Source of the DNA: an uncultured Formosa sp.
GTDB lineage: Bacteria; Bacteroidota; Bacteroidia; Flavobacteriales; Flavobacteriaceae
Direction of reading: 5' to 3'
DNA: 35,278 bases
Assembly: GCA_913052445.1 (NCBI GenBank)
Contig: CAJXDP010000016.1
Coordinates: forward strand, 1 to 35,278
Shown: positions 18,064 to 26,975 of the stretch, piece by piece
Layout: each line of letters begins with the position of its first letter
Numbering within the stretch: the stretch's first letter is position 1
Notes under the pieces: model-generated
Database searches by the model: none
Seen by the model: only the letters and a program-made list of their open reading frames with translations
Told to the model about the DNA's origin: nothing
Position numbers and translations under genes: made by a program

Positions 18064-18777
18064 ATGAAGAAAGTTTTATTAGTAATTATTATTTTAATGT
18101 TTATTCAGCCTGTGTCTGGTCAACTTTTTAGTAAAGATCGCGTTCTTAACAACCAAAACTTTGACAAACCTCAATTATCATATGCATATTATTTAGGCTT
18201 TAATGTTTATGATTATGATATCGATTACGCAGCGAACGTTAAAGATGTTCAAGTGCTTAAGTCTATCGGACTTAATGTGGGGCTGGTCGGTAATTTGAGG
18301 ATGGGTGATTATGTTGACATACGTCTTGAACCAGGACTTGTAATTTCTAAAAGGGAATTAAATTATAGTTACAGCTATTTTAATGGGCTTTCATTTGAAG
18401 ATAGAGATTTAAGTCGTGAAGTACAATCAACTTTTATCCACATCCCACTATTGATAAAATTTTCAACAAAAAGAATTAATAATATCAAACCATTTATACT
18501 TGCCGGATTTTCAACAGCATTAAATTTGTCAAGTCAACAAGATAACCCTGAGGATAACAGTAATAATAATTTCAGGGTCACTAAAAACAATCTTTACTAT
18601 GAACTTGGAATTGGTATCGACTTTTACTTATACTGGTTTAAGTTCACTCCGTCATTACGAGGGATTTTCTCAATCCAGGATGAGTTAGTAAACGACGTTG
18701 ACCTAAATAGCCCTTGGACCAAAAATATTACACAAATGCAAACTAGAGGTTTATTTCTTAACTTTACTTTTCAGTAG
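18064..18777 (+). CDS. porT: PorT-type outer-membrane protein of the type IX secretion system
   Basis: A 237-residue protein with a signal peptide (about residues 1-19, PVSGQ) and a small eight-strand-like beta-barrel pattern. Examples are GLNVGLVGNLRMGDYVDIRLEPGL (visible in two parts, about residues 75-85 and 87-98) and a final GLFLNFTFQ strand with polar C-terminal residue. PorT (SprT in gliding flavobacteria) is needed for T9SS function and is thought to help assemble its outer-membrane parts. Its place directly after ubiE is common in Flavobacteriaceae and supports the call. The 3' end overlaps the opposing RNA methyltransferase gene by 14 bp. Confidence 0.87.
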   Translation: MKKVLLVIIILMFIQPVSGQLFSKDRVLNNQNFDKPQLSYAYYLGFNVYDYDIDYAANVKDVQVLKSIGLNVGLVGNLRMGDYVDIRLEPGLVISKRELNYSYSYFNGLSFEDRDLSREVQSTFIHIPLLIKFSTKRINNIKPFILAGFSTALNLSSQQDNPEDNSNNNFRVTKNNLYYELGIGIDFYLYWFKFTPSLRGIFSIQDELVNDVDLNSPWTKNITQMQTRGLFLNFTFQ

Positions 18778-19495
18778 CAGTTCTCTTAAATTCACTTAAT
18801 ATAATCGCTGCTGCGTTAGCAACATTTAAGCTTTCTGTCTGTTTAAGACTTCCAAATCTTGGGATAGATAAACGTGTATTTATCAATGCTTCTATCTCCT
18901 TGGATATACCATTAGCTTCATTACCTAGGACAATAACCCCTTTCTCAGGTAAGTTTTGATCATAAATAGATATACCTTCCATAAAAGTACCAAAGCAGGT
19001 TTCAGAATGCTCTAAGGCCATTTGAATATCTAAGTAATTGATATTAACACGTGCATGTGACCCCATGCCAGACTGCACTACTTTTGAATTGTAACAATCT
19101 ACAGTGTTTTTACTACAGACTAAATCATTAATTCCGAACCAATCACAAAGACGAATAATGGTTCCCAGATTTCCTGGATCGTTGATGTTATCAAGAGCCA
19201 AAACAAGTCCAGACCAATTAACAGAAACAGCTAAAGGGGTTTTGAAGATTGCCAGCACTTTATTAGGTTCACTGAAAGTACTTATTTTAGATAATTCTTT
19301 AGAACTAACTTCTGTGAAATTTGAGCTACAGTTGGAGTAGCTCAAATCGTTTGAAAAAATTTCTACTAATTCGTAATTTGAATTTAAAAACTCATGAACA
19401 ACTTTAACTCCTTCAGCGACAAACATGTGATGAAATGTTCGATATTTTTTTTGTCTTAGACTATGGATTAATTTTATTTGGTTTTTAGTTAACAT
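18764..19495 (-). CDS. TrmH/SpoU-family RNA 2'-O-methyltransferase
   Basis: A 243-residue knotted (SPOUT) methyltransferase. The N-terminal substrate-binding part includes KYRTFHHMFVAEGVKVVHE (about residues 17-35). The three SpoU motifs are all present: NINDPGNLGTIIR (about 121-133, motif 1), VLGNEANGIS (about 190-199, motif 2) and IPRFGSLKQTESLNVANAAAI (motif 3, about 211-231). It methylates the ribose of an rRNA or tRNA; the exact site cannot be told from sequence. The fully conserved motif residues suggest an active enzyme. It converges on porT with a 14-bp overlap and is divergent from tamL, only 61 bp away. Confidence 0.93.
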   Translation of the reverse strand: MLTKNQIKLIHSLRQKKYRTFHHMFVAEGVKVVHEFLNSNYELVEIFSNDLSYSNCSSNFTEVSSKELSKISTFSEPNKVLAIFKTPLAVSVNWSGLVLALDNINDPGNLGTIIRLCDWFGINDLVCSKNTVDCYNSKVVQSGMGSHARVNINYLDIQMALEHSETCFGTFMEGISIYDQNLPEKGVIVLGNEANGISKEIEALINTRLSIPRFGSLKQTESLNVANAAAIILSEFKRTATEK

Positions 19496-19505
19496 CTAAA
19501 AAATG

Positions 19506-19513
19506 TACTTTTG
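19506..19513 (+). promoter_or_regulatory. Possible -7 box upstream of tamL
   Basis: TACTTTTG exactly matches TAnnTTTG and lies 43 nt before the tamL start. The nearest upstream TTG (19478-19480) is 25 bp away, longer than the usual 19-22 bp spacer, so the promoter call is tentative. Confidence 0.35.
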
Positions 19514-19556
19514 GTTATTAATAATTTAGACTGTAAAGCTAAATTTTATTTATTGA

Positions 19557-22112
19557 TTGTTGAAAGAAACTCTGACAAAAATAATCGCCTTGTGCATAAT
19601 GATCACCTTTTTTACTGCATGTAATGTAGTAAAACAAGTCGGGCCTACTGATTATTTATTGACCGAAAGTAGTTTTTATATAAATGGTGAAAAAAGAAAA
19701 TTAGAAGAATTTTCTAAACTCTCATTTCAGAAAAAAAATACGCAACTATTTGGAATACCACTACGTTTACATATTTACAATTTGGCCCTAAAAAATAAGG
19801 ACTCTCTATTTGATTTATGGCTAAAAAAGAAACCTACACGAGAAAGAAAATTAATATCAATACTGTCTAAAAAACAACTTTATCAACTAAAGTCATCATC
19901 AATTGGGTTTAACAAATGGCTAAAAGAAACTGGAGAAAAACCGAGTTTACTAGATTCATTAAAAATCAACAAAACATTGATAAATCTTGAGCGCTATTAT
20001 TTCTTAAATGGGTGGTTTGACAGAAAAGTTGATTTTAAAGTTGATTCATTAGGTCTAAAAAAGGTGAAGTTAACTTTTGAAATCAAAACAGGTAATCCAT
20101 ATAATATCGGAATAGTTTCAGAACAAATAGAGTCTCCTATTATTGACTCTTTGTACAAAAACCTAAAACCTAAATCAAAAATAAAAAAGGGAGAGCAATT
20201 TTTGTTGTCTAACTTTGAAGAAGAGAGGAATAGACTCACGACAGCGTTCAGAAACTTAGGAGCTTACCACTTTAGTCAAGATTATATTCGATTTGAAAAT
20301 GACACAATCGCAACTAAAAACAATGTTAATGTTTCTGTTCAAATACAAAATAGAATTATCCGAAATGATGATTCAATTGTAAAAGTCCCATTCCAAACAT
20401 ACAAAATTAAAGAAGTTAATATTTTTACAGATGCTTCATTTGAAAATCGCTCTAAACCAATTAATGACTCTATAAAATTTAACAACTATAATGTATACGC
20501 TTACGAAAAGCTAAAATACAAACCCAAGGCACTTACAAATGCTGTATTGATTTCAAAAGGGAATCTCTTTAAAGACCTAGATCGCTCCAGAACCTTTCGC
20601 TATTTAAATGAGCTTAAGTCATTCAAATACCCAAATATAGAATACACAGAAAACCCAGGTGACTCAACGCTAACGGCTGATATCTTTTTGATTCCAAAGA
20701 AAAAATATGGATTAGGCTTTGATATCAATGTATCTCAGAGCAATATACAAAAGGTAGGACTTTCATTTTCTTCTGGAGTTGTTATCAGAAATGTATTTAA
20801 AGGAGCCGAAACTCTTCAAATTTCAGTACTTGGTGCTATTGGAGCCTCTAAAGATGGGGCAAAAACAGCAAAGAAATTTTTTGACATTAATGAAATTGGA
20901 GCTGACATTAAGCTTAATATCCCACGCTTATTTTTTCCAATTAAAACACAGAAATTAATTCCAAAATACATGTCTCCAAGCACACGAATCAGCACAGGAT
21001 TTACGGGACAAACTAACATTGGACTTGATAAACAAACTTTTAATGGTATTCTCGGATATAATTGGTTTCCTTCAAAAAAAGTGACCAATACCCTAGATCT
21101 TGTCAACTTTCAATATGTAAGAAATCTAAATCCAGACAACTATTTCAGTGTTTATCAAAACTCATTCAGTCGCCTGGACAATATAGCTATTGATGTCTAT
21201 AATACTCCATCAAATTTTATAAATATAAATTCAAATGGACAATCCGAGTTAATGATTTCTATGGCTGATGAGTTCATTAACTTGGTTAGTTCTGATTACT
21301 CTTTTCAAAACTCAAACCCGAACGATTATCAAACCGTTAAAAATATTAAAGAACGTAAAAATCGTCTAACACAAGACAACTTCATTTTAGCCAGTAACTT
21401 CAACTACGTTCGAAATAATCGAGAAAATGCCTTTGACACCAATTTTTCAATTTTTAGACTTAAACTTGAATTTGCTGGCAATCTACTCTATAGTTTTTCT
21501 AAATTATTAAGCCTAAAAAGTAATTCCGACGGAGCGTATCAAGTGAGTGGAGTGCCTTTTTCTCAATATTTTAAATCAGAAATCGACTACATTAGACTTT
21601 GGGATTTAGGAAGTAATAATGTATTAGCATTAAGAAGCTTTTTTGGAATTGCTATTCCTTTAAAAAATGCTTCCAGTATTCCATTCTCTAAAAGTTTTTT
21701 TGCTGGAGGATCAAATGATAACAGAGCATGGACAGCCTATGATCTTGGACCAGGAAGATCCGATAACAACAACGAATTTAACGAGGCTAATATGAAATTA
21801 GCTTTCAGCCTTGAATACAGGTATAAGCTATTTGGAAAGTTAAATGGTGCTTTTTTCGCAGATGCGGGGAATATTTGGAATGTTTTAGATGATGTCAACG
21901 ATCAAAAAGCAACTTTTAACAATATCGAGTCATTAAAAGATCTAGCATTGGGAGCTGGGTTTGGGTTACGCTACGATTTTGATTTTTTTATTTTAAGACT
22001 AGATACTGGCTTCAAAGCATATAACCCAACATATGAAATTAATAACCGATGGCTTAAGGACTTTAACTTTAGTAATGCTGTATACAATATTGGGATTAAT
22101 TATCCCTTTTAA
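19557..22112 (+). CDS. tamL: TamL, lipoprotein-type Omp85/TamA family outer-membrane protein
   Basis: An 851-residue Omp85-family protein. The N-terminus has a lipoprotein signal with lipobox FFTAC (C22), which defines the TamL branch in Bacteroidota as against non-lipidated TamA. POTRA-like repeats occupy roughly residues 25-380, and the C-terminal half is a 16-strand type barrel. That barrel includes FFAGGSNDNRAW (about residues 718-729, the counterpart of the lid-lock/VRGY loop) and the final strand NIGINYPF. The frame opens with two TTG codons (19557 and 19560) and no ATG precedes the signal peptide, so initiation at TTG is implied. The usual partner gene tamB is not adjacent. Confidence 0.88.
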   Translation: MLKETLTKIIALCIMITFFTACNVVKQVGPTDYLLTESSFYINGEKRKLEEFSKLSFQKKNTQLFGIPLRLHIYNLALKNKDSLFDLWLKKKPTRERKLISILSKKQLYQLKSSSIGFNKWLKETGEKPSLLDSLKINKTLINLERYYFLNGWFDRKVDFKVDSLGLKKVKLTFEIKTGNPYNIGIVSEQIESPIIDSLYKNLKPKSKIKKGEQFLLSNFEEERNRLTTAFRNLGAYHFSQDYIRFENDTIATKNNVNVSVQIQNRIIRNDDSIVKVPFQTYKIKEVNIFTDASFENRSKPINDSIKFNNYNVYAYEKLKYKPKALTNAVLISKGNLFKDLDRSRTFRYLNELKSFKYPNIEYTENPGDSTLTADIFLIPKKKYGLGFDINVSQSNIQKVGLSFSSGVVIRNVFKGAETLQISVLGAIGASKDGAKTAKKFFDINEIGADIKLNIPRLFFPIKTQKLIPKYMSPSTRISTGFTGQTNIGLDKQTFNGILGYNWFPSKKVTNTLDLVNFQYVRNLNPDNYFSVYQNSFSRLDNIAIDVYNTPSNFININSNGQSELMISMADEFINLVSSDYSFQNSNPNDYQTVKNIKERKNRLTQDNFILASNFNYVRNNRENAFDTNFSIFRLKLEFAGNLLYSFSKLLSLKSNSDGAYQVSGVPFSQYFKSEIDYIRLWDLGSNNVLALRSFFGIAIPLKNASSIPFSKSFFAGGSNDNRAWTAYDLGPGRSDNNNEFNEANMKLAFSLEYRYKLFGKLNGAFFADAGNIWNVLDDVNDQKATFNNIESLKDLALGAGFGLRYDFDFFILRLDTGFKAYNPTYEINNRWLKDFNFSNAVYNIGINYPF

Positions 22113-22169
22113 GTCCTTAACTTAACGATATCGTTTTCGTACAAAATACTATTAATCCTATTCACTAAA

Positions 22170-22201
22170 TTGAACGTAACTATTTAAAATCATTACTTTT
22201 A
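22170..22201 (+). promoter_or_regulatory. Predicted fbaA promoter (TTG-N21-TACTTTTA)
   Basis: TTG (22170-22172), a 21-bp spacer and TACTTTTA (22194-22201; one mismatch to TAnnTTTG) precede fbaA. Transcription would start near 22208, about 14 nt before the ATG. Confidence 0.5.
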
Positions 22202-22221
22202 CCAAAACTTAAATTAACTAA

Positions 22222-23289
22222 ATGAGTCATCACATAAAACCAGGCGTTGCTACAGGACGTGAAGTACAAGAGATATTTAAACTTGCTAAAGAAAAAAGTT
22301 TTGCACTTCCAGCAGTAAATGTAATTGGATCTAACACTATCAATGGTGTTTTAGAAACTGCTAAGGACTTAAATGCCCCAGTGATTATTCAATTTTCAAA
22401 TGGAGGTGGTGTATTCAACGCTGGAAAAGGTCTTTCTAACGAAGGGCAAAAAGCAGCTATTGCTGGCTCAATTGCAGGTGCTAAGCACGTACATGAGATG
22501 GCAATAGCCTACGGAGTGCCTGTGATATTACACACTGATCATTGTGCTAAAAAATTACTTCCATGGATAGATGGCTTACTAGACGCAAGTGAAGCTCATT
22601 TTGCTCAAACAGGAAAACCATTATATAGCTCACACATGATAGATTTATCTGAAGAGCCTATTGAAGAAAATATTGGAATTTGTAAAACATATTTAGAGCG
22701 CATGTCCAAGATGGGTATGACGTTAGAAATTGAGTTAGGAATCACAGGCGGAGAAGAAGACGGAGTAGACAATAGTGATGTTGATGCTTCTAAATTATAT
22801 ACCCAGCCAGAAGAAGTTGCCTATGCTTACGAAGAGCTTAGTAAAGTAAGCAACCAATTTACTATTGCTGCAGCATTTGGAAATGTTCACGGGGTTTACA
22901 AGCCAGGGAATGTAAAGCTAACCCCAAAAATTCTTAAAAACTCTCAAGAACATATCTCCGAAAAATATGGGGTTTCTAAAAACCATATTGATTTCGTATT
23001 CCACGGGGGATCAGGCTCTACTGTTGAAGAAATTAGAGAAGGAATATCTTATGGGGTAATCAAAATGAATATCGATACCGACATGCAATATGCATTTATG
23101 AGCGGAGTTCGTGACGATTTCAAAACTAATGAAGCCTATTTAGCAGCACAAATTGGTAACCCAGATGGGGAAGATTTGCCAAACAAAAAATACTATGATC
23201 CCAGACGCTGGTTAAGAGAAGGAGAAAAAGCATTCATAAATAGACTTAAAAAAGCTTTTGAAGACTTAAATAATGTCGATACATTATAA
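22222..23289 (+). CDS. fbaA: Class II fructose-bisphosphate aldolase
   Basis: A 355-residue Zn2+-dependent class IIA aldolase (E. coli FbaA type), cleaving fructose 1,6-bisphosphate to DHAP and glyceraldehyde 3-phosphate. The catalytic aspartate D106 and zinc ligand H107 are in LHTDHCAK. The glycine loop GITGGEEDGVDNS (about residues 174-186), AAFGNVHGVY (about 224-233) and VFHGGSGS (about 260-267) hold the other zinc ligands and the phosphate-binding loop. The gene stands alone between tamL and accD, with its own predicted promoter. No truncation or missing residue is visible. Confidence 0.97.
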   Translation: MSHHIKPGVATGREVQEIFKLAKEKSFALPAVNVIGSNTINGVLETAKDLNAPVIIQFSNGGGVFNAGKGLSNEGQKAAIAGSIAGAKHVHEMAIAYGVPVILHTDHCAKKLLPWIDGLLDASEAHFAQTGKPLYSSHMIDLSEEPIEENIGICKTYLERMSKMGMTLEIELGITGGEEDGVDNSDVDASKLYTQPEEVAYAYEELSKVSNQFTIAAAFGNVHGVYKPGNVKLTPKILKNSQEHISEKYGVSKNHIDFVFHGGSGSTVEEIREGISYGVIKMNIDTDMQYAFMSGVRDDFKTNEAYLAAQIGNPDGEDLPNKKYYDPRRWLREGEKAFINRLKKAFEDLNNVDTL

Positions 23290-23292
23290 AAA

Positions 23293-23325
23293 TTGTGTAG
23301 TTTTGTGCTATAATTTATAGTTTTG
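23293..23325 (+). promoter_or_regulatory. Possible accD promoter (TTG-N22-TAGTTTTG)
   Basis: TTG (23293-23295) is followed after 22 bp by TAGTTTTG (23318-23325), an exact -7 match. A second TAGTTTTG lies at 23298-23305. The downstream box would give a start only about 5 nt before the accD ATG, so either the leader is almost absent or the upstream box is the real one. Confidence 0.35.
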
Positions 23326-23336
23326 AAATAACTTAT

Positions 23337-24194
23337 ATGGCTTGGTTCAAAAGAAAAGACAAAGGAATTCAAACTCCTACAGAAGCGAAACGTGATACAC
23401 CAAAAGGACTTTGGTACAAATCTCCAACCGGAAAAATAATTGAAACTGATGAGCTAGAAAGAAACTTCTATGTGAGTCCTGAAGACGGATATCATGTTCG
23501 TATCGGAAGTAACGAATACTTTGAAATGCTTTTTGATGAAAATAAATTCAAAGAGCTAGACATTAATATAACCTCTAAAGATCCTTTAAAGTTTGTAGAC
23601 AAAAAAGCATACACTGATCGTCTTAAAGCTGCACAGTCAAAAACAAATCTGAAAGATGCTGTGCGTACTGCCGTTGGAAAATCTAAAGGAAAAAAAATAG
23701 TTATTGCTTGTATGGACTTTAGCTTTATTGGCGGATCTATGGGATCTGTTGTTGGCGAAAAAATTTCGCGTGCGGCAGACCACGCTTTAGAAAAAAAACT
23801 ACCATTCATGATTATTTCGAAATCTGGAGGTGCTAGAATGATGGAGGCAGCTTTGTCTTTAATGCAATTAGCTAAAACTTCAGCGAAATTAGCACAATTA
23901 GCAGATGCAAATATCCCTTATATTTCTCTCTGTACTGATCCAACAACAGGCGGAACAACTGCCTCGTTTGCAATGCTAGGAGATATAAATATTAGCGAAC
24001 CAGGAGCTCTTATCGGATTTGCTGGACCACGAGTGGTCCGGGATACTACTGGGAAAGAACTCCCAGATGGGTTTCAAACTGCTGAATTTGTTATGGAACA
24101 TGGTTTTCTTGATTTCATCACACACCGAAATGAATTAAAAAATAAAGTCAATCAGTATATTGATTTAATTTTAAACCAACCTCTTAGAACCTAA
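23337..24194 (+). CDS. accD: Acetyl-CoA carboxylase carboxyltransferase subunit beta, lacking zinc-ribbon cysteines
   Basis: A 285-residue AccD. With AccA it transfers the carboxyl group from biotin to acetyl-CoA to make malonyl-CoA. The crotonase-like core is intact: [13 protein letters not shown] (about residues 162-174), [14 protein letters not shown] (about 201-214) and GFAGPRVV (about 228-235). The N-terminal segment LWYKSPTGK...[13 protein letters not shown] aligns with the normal four-cysteine zinc ribbon. However, all four metal positions are changed: about S29, G32, S47 and D50 replace Cys. The ribbon fold may be kept without metal. The gene is separated from fbaA by 47 bp. Confidence 0.95.
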   Translation: MAWFKRKDKGIQTPTEAKRDTPKGLWYKSPTGKIIETDELERNFYVSPEDGYHVRIGSNEYFEMLFDENKFKELDINITSKDPLKFVDKKAYTDRLKAAQSKTNLKDAVRTAVGKSKGKKIVIACMDFSFIGGSMGSVVGEKISRAADHALEKKLPFMIISKSGGARMMEAALSLMQLAKTSAKLAQLADANIPYISLCTDPTTGGTTASFAMLGDINISEPGALIGFAGPRVVRDTTGKELPDGFQTAEFVMEHGFLDFITHRNELKNKVNQYIDLILNQPLRT

Positions 24195-24210
24195 TTCTTA
24201 CCTCAATAAG

Positions 24211-24240
24211 TTTCTAATCCAAACAAAATTATTATATTTG
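24211..24240 (+). promoter_or_regulatory. Predicted rpsO promoter with TATATTTG box
   Basis: TATATTTG (24233-24240) exactly matches the -7 consensus. About 19 bp upstream is TTTC (24211-24214), one base off the -33 TTTG. The start near 24247 would give a leader of about 50 nt before rpsO, with a 14-bp palindrome (ATTATTTAAATAAT) close to the start codon. Confidence 0.55.
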
Positions 24241-24297
24241 CCCACTAATTACGATAGACGTAGTTAATCGCATAAAAATTATTTAAATAATATTGGA

Positions 24298-24567
24298 ATG
24301 TACTTAACAAAAGAAGCTAAAGAGAAACTCTTTAAAAAACACGGGAAAGATGCCAAAGACACTGGCTCTTCTGAAGGTCAAATTGCCTTATTCACTGAAA
24401 GAATAAACCACCTCACAAGTCATTTAAAACAAAATCGTAAAGATTACAACACAGAACGTTCATTAGTAAAACTAGTTGGAAAACGTCGCTCATTATTAGA
24501 TTACTTAATGAAGTCAGATATCTTAAGATATCGTGCGATTGTAAAAGAATTAGGATTAAGAAAATAA
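24298..24567 (+). CDS. rpsO: 30S ribosomal protein S15
   Basis: An 89-residue S15 of exact family length. Diagnostic segments are DTGSSEGQIALFTERINHLTSHLKQNRKD (20-res blocks from about residue 21) and RRSLLDYLMKSDILRYR (about 62-78). S15 binds the central domain of 16S rRNA early in small-subunit assembly. It lies just before pnp, the same rpsO-pnp order as in many bacteria, with a 113-bp gap that holds a hairpin. In other bacteria S15 can control its own leader; here the leader is AT-rich and no established S15-binding fold can be claimed. Confidence 0.97.
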   Translation: MYLTKEAKEKLFKKHGKDAKDTGSSEGQIALFTERINHLTSHLKQNRKDYNTERSLVKLVGKRRSLLDYLMKSDILRYRAIVKELGLRK

Positions 24568-24604
24568 CACTAAAACTTTTAAAGTTCATAAATAATAGAA
24601 GAAG

Positions 24605-24669
24605 CTAATTAGAGTTTTTCATTGGTCACACCACACAACGACAACGACACAACACCAATGTTTAATTAG
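24605..24669 (+). promoter_or_regulatory. pnp leader hairpin with an A/C-rich 27-nt loop
   Basis: Two nested inverted repeats lie between rpsO and pnp. CTAATTA (24605-24611) pairs with TAATTAG (24663-24669), and CATTGGT (24620-24626) pairs with ACCAATG (24654-24660). An 8/2-nt internal loop separates the stems. The 27-nt apical loop is almost only A and C (two G, no T). The structure ends 11 nt before the pnp ATG and has no following T run, so it looks like a leader control element rather than a terminator. In E. coli a leader stem at the same place is cut by RNase III and used for PNPase autoregulation; that comparison is by position only. Confidence 0.5.
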
Positions 24670-24680
24670 AACAAAAAATT

Positions 24681-26891
24681 ATGATACCAAAAGTATTTAA
24701 AGAGGTCATAGACCTTGGCGATGGAAGAGAAATTTCTATCGAAACGGGTAAGCTAGCTAAGCAAGCCCACGGATCAGTAGTAGTACAAATGGGAAAAGCC
24801 ATGCTGCTATGTACAGTAGTCTCAAACTACAAACAATCGGATGTAAATTTTCTACCTTTAACTGTAGATTATCGCGAAAAATTTGCTGCGGCAGGACGCT
24901 ATCCAGGTGGATTCTTTAAAAGAGAAGCACGCCCCAGCGATGGAGAAGTCTTAACAATGCGTTTAGTTGATCGTGTATTGCGTCCATTATTTCCAAAAGA
25001 TTACCACGCAGAAACGCAAGTAATGATTCAGTTAATGTCTCATGACGAAAATGTGATGCCAGATTCTTTAGCTGGACTAGCCGCATCTGCAGCTATTCAA
25101 TTAAGTGATTTCCCATTTGAATGTCCAATTTCCGAAGTACGTGTTGCTCGAGTTAGTGGTGAGTTCGTAATCAATCCAAGCCGTGCACAATTAGCAGACT
25201 CTGATCTTGAAATGATGATAGGCGCTTCTGCAGATTCAGTAATGATGGTAGAAGGTGAAATGGATGAAGTATCTGAAGAAGAAATGGCCGATGCTATTAA
25301 GTTTGCTCATGAAGCAATTAAAATTCAAGTTGCTGCGCAAGTACGCCTGGCAGAAGCATTTGGTAAAAAAGAAGTACGTGAATATGAAACTGCTGAAGTT
25401 AATGAAGATTTGGAACAACGTGTTCATGACTTAGCTTATGACAAATGTTATGCGATCGCTAAAAAAGGAACGTCAAAAGCTGAACGTAGTGCTGCATTTA
25501 GTGAAGTTAAAGAAGAAGTAAAAGCATCGTTTACTGAAGAGGAAAACGAAGAGTTTGGACATCTTGTTAGTGGTTATTACAGTAAAGCTGAAAAAGAAGC
25601 TGTTCGTGAATTAACACTAAGTGAAGGCGTTCGTTTGGATGGTCGTAAGACTGACGAAATTAGGCCAATATGGTGTGAGATCGATTACTTACCTTCAACT
25701 CATGGCTCTGCTATATTCACACGTGGAGAAACCCAAGCCTTAGCAACAGTAACTCTAGGAACATCTAGGGATTCAAACAAAATTGACATGCCTTCTTTTG
25801 AAGGTGAGGAGAATTTTTACTTACACTATAACTTCCCTCCTTTTTGTACAGGTGAAGCTAGACCGTTAAGAGGAACCTCACGTCGTGAAGTAGGACATGG
25901 TAACCTTGCACAAAGAGGATTAAAAGGAATGATTCCTGAAGATTGTCCATATACAGTACGTGTAGTTTCTGAAGTATTAGAATCAAATGGATCATCTTCT
26001 ATGGCGACTGTTTGTGCTGGTACAATGGCATTGATGGATGCTGGTGTTAAAATTGAACGACCAGTTTCTGGAATTGCAATGGGATTAATTTCTGACGGCG
26101 ATCGTTACGCTGTATTATCTGATATTTTAGGAGATGAAGATCATCTAGGAGATATGGACTTCAAAGTAACGGGTACATCTGAAGGGATCACTGCTTGTCA
26201 AATGGATATTAAAATCAAAGGATTGCCTTATGAAATACTTGTAAATGCTTTGAAACAAGCACGTGCAGGACGCTTACACATTCTTGAAAAATTAACAGAA
26301 ACAATAGCTGTTCCAGCTGAAGATGTAAAACCACACTCTCCAAAAATGGTAACTCGTACGATTCCAAATGAATTTATCGGAGCACTTATTGGACCTGGAG
26401 GAAAAGTAATACAAGAGCTACAAAAAACAACTGGAACTACAATTGTGATCAACGAAGATCCAGTGACTGAAGAAGGGATTGTAGAAATTCTTGGAACAGA
26501 ACAAGATGGTATAGATGCTGTATTAACTAAAATTGACTCTTTATTATTTAAACCAACTGTAGGAAATACCTATCAGGTTAAAGTGATTAAAATGCTTGAT
26601 TTTGGAGCGGTTGTAGAATATATGGATGCACCAGGAAACGAAGTACTACTTCACGTAAGTGAACTAGCATGGGAGCGTACTGAAAATGTCTCAGATGTTG
26701 TAAACATGGATGATATTTTTGATGTGAAGTATTTTGGCCAAGATCCTAGAACTCGAAAAGAGAAAGTATCACGCAAGGCTTTGTTAGAAAAACCTGAAGG
26801 GTATGTTGCCAGACCACCAAGAGATGACAAACGTTCTGGTGGACGTGACAATCGTGGACGTGACAATCGTGGACGTGACAACAGACGCTAA
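24681..26891 (+). CDS. pnp: Polyribonucleotide nucleotidyltransferase (PNPase)
   Basis: A 736-residue phosphorolytic 3'-5' exoribonuclease that degrades mRNA to nucleoside diphosphates. Two RNase PH domains flank an alpha-helical linker rich in Glu/Lys (about residues 190-300). The active-site segment [20 protein letters not shown] is near residues 391-410. A KH domain has [13 protein letters not shown] (about 564-576), and an S1 domain lies at about 628-700. The tail is very basic, with repeated GRDNR units, an RGG-like RNA-binding extension. It follows rpsO and a leader hairpin and ends at a strong terminator. Confidence 0.97.
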   Translation: MIPKVFKEVIDLGDGREISIETGKLAKQAHGSVVVQMGKAMLLCTVVSNYKQSDVNFLPLTVDYREKFAAAGRYPGGFFKREARPSDGEVLTMRLVDRVLRPLFPKDYHAETQVMIQLMSHDENVMPDSLAGLAASAAIQLSDFPFECPISEVRVARVSGEFVINPSRAQLADSDLEMMIGASADSVMMVEGEMDEVSEEEMADAIKFAHEAIKIQVAAQVRLAEAFGKKEVREYETAEVNEDLEQRVHDLAYDKCYAIAKKGTSKAERSAAFSEVKEEVKASFTEEENEEFGHLVSGYYSKAEKEAVRELTLSEGVRLDGRKTDEIRPIWCEIDYLPSTHGSAIFTRGETQALATVTLGTSRDSNKIDMPSFEGEENFYLHYNFPPFCTGEARPLRGTSRREVGHGNLAQRGLKGMIPEDCPYTVRVVSEVLESNGSSSMATVCAGTMALMDAGVKIERPVSGIAMGLISDGDRYAVLSDILGDEDHLGDMDFKVTGTSEGITACQMDIKIKGLPYEILVNALKQARAGRLHILEKLTETIAVPAEDVKPHSPKMVTRTIPNEFIGALIGPGGKVIQELQKTTGTTIVINEDPVTEEGIVEILGTEQDGIDAVLTKIDSLLFKPTVGNTYQVKVIKMLDFGAVVEYMDAPGNEVLLHVSELAWERTENVSDVVNMDDIFDVKYFGQDPRTRKEKVSRKALLEKPEGYVARPPRDDKRSGGRDNRGRDNRGRDNRR
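26841..26885 (+). repeat. 15-bp tandem repeat encoding the GRDNR tail of PNPase
   Basis: Two identical 15-bp units GGACGTGACAATCGT (26841-26855 and 26856-26870) are followed by a third, partly changed unit (26871-26885). The repeat length is a multiple of three, so copy-number change would lengthen or shorten the basic tail without breaking the frame. Confidence 0.9.
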
Positions 26892-26920
26892 ATCAAATTA
26901 AGTCATACTTAATTATATCT

Positions 26921-26954
26921 AAAAACCGTTTTTAATTTAAAAACGGTTTTTTTT
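26921..26954 (+). terminator. Strong intrinsic terminator after pnp
   Basis: A perfect inverted repeat with 14-bp arms, AAAAACCGTTTTTA (26921-26934) and TAAAAACGGTTTTT (26938-26951), with a 3-nt loop. The T run continues to 26954. It lies 29 nt after the pnp stop and separates the rpsO-pnp unit from rpoD. Confidence 0.9.
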
Positions 26955-26975
26955 GTAACATTTGGTGTCAAATGC

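Noticed and set aside
24281-24294. A 14-bp AT-only palindrome just before rpsO, considered as an S15 control element
   Set aside because: No match to known S15 leader folds and palindromes of A/T are common here; kept only as a remark under the promoter.
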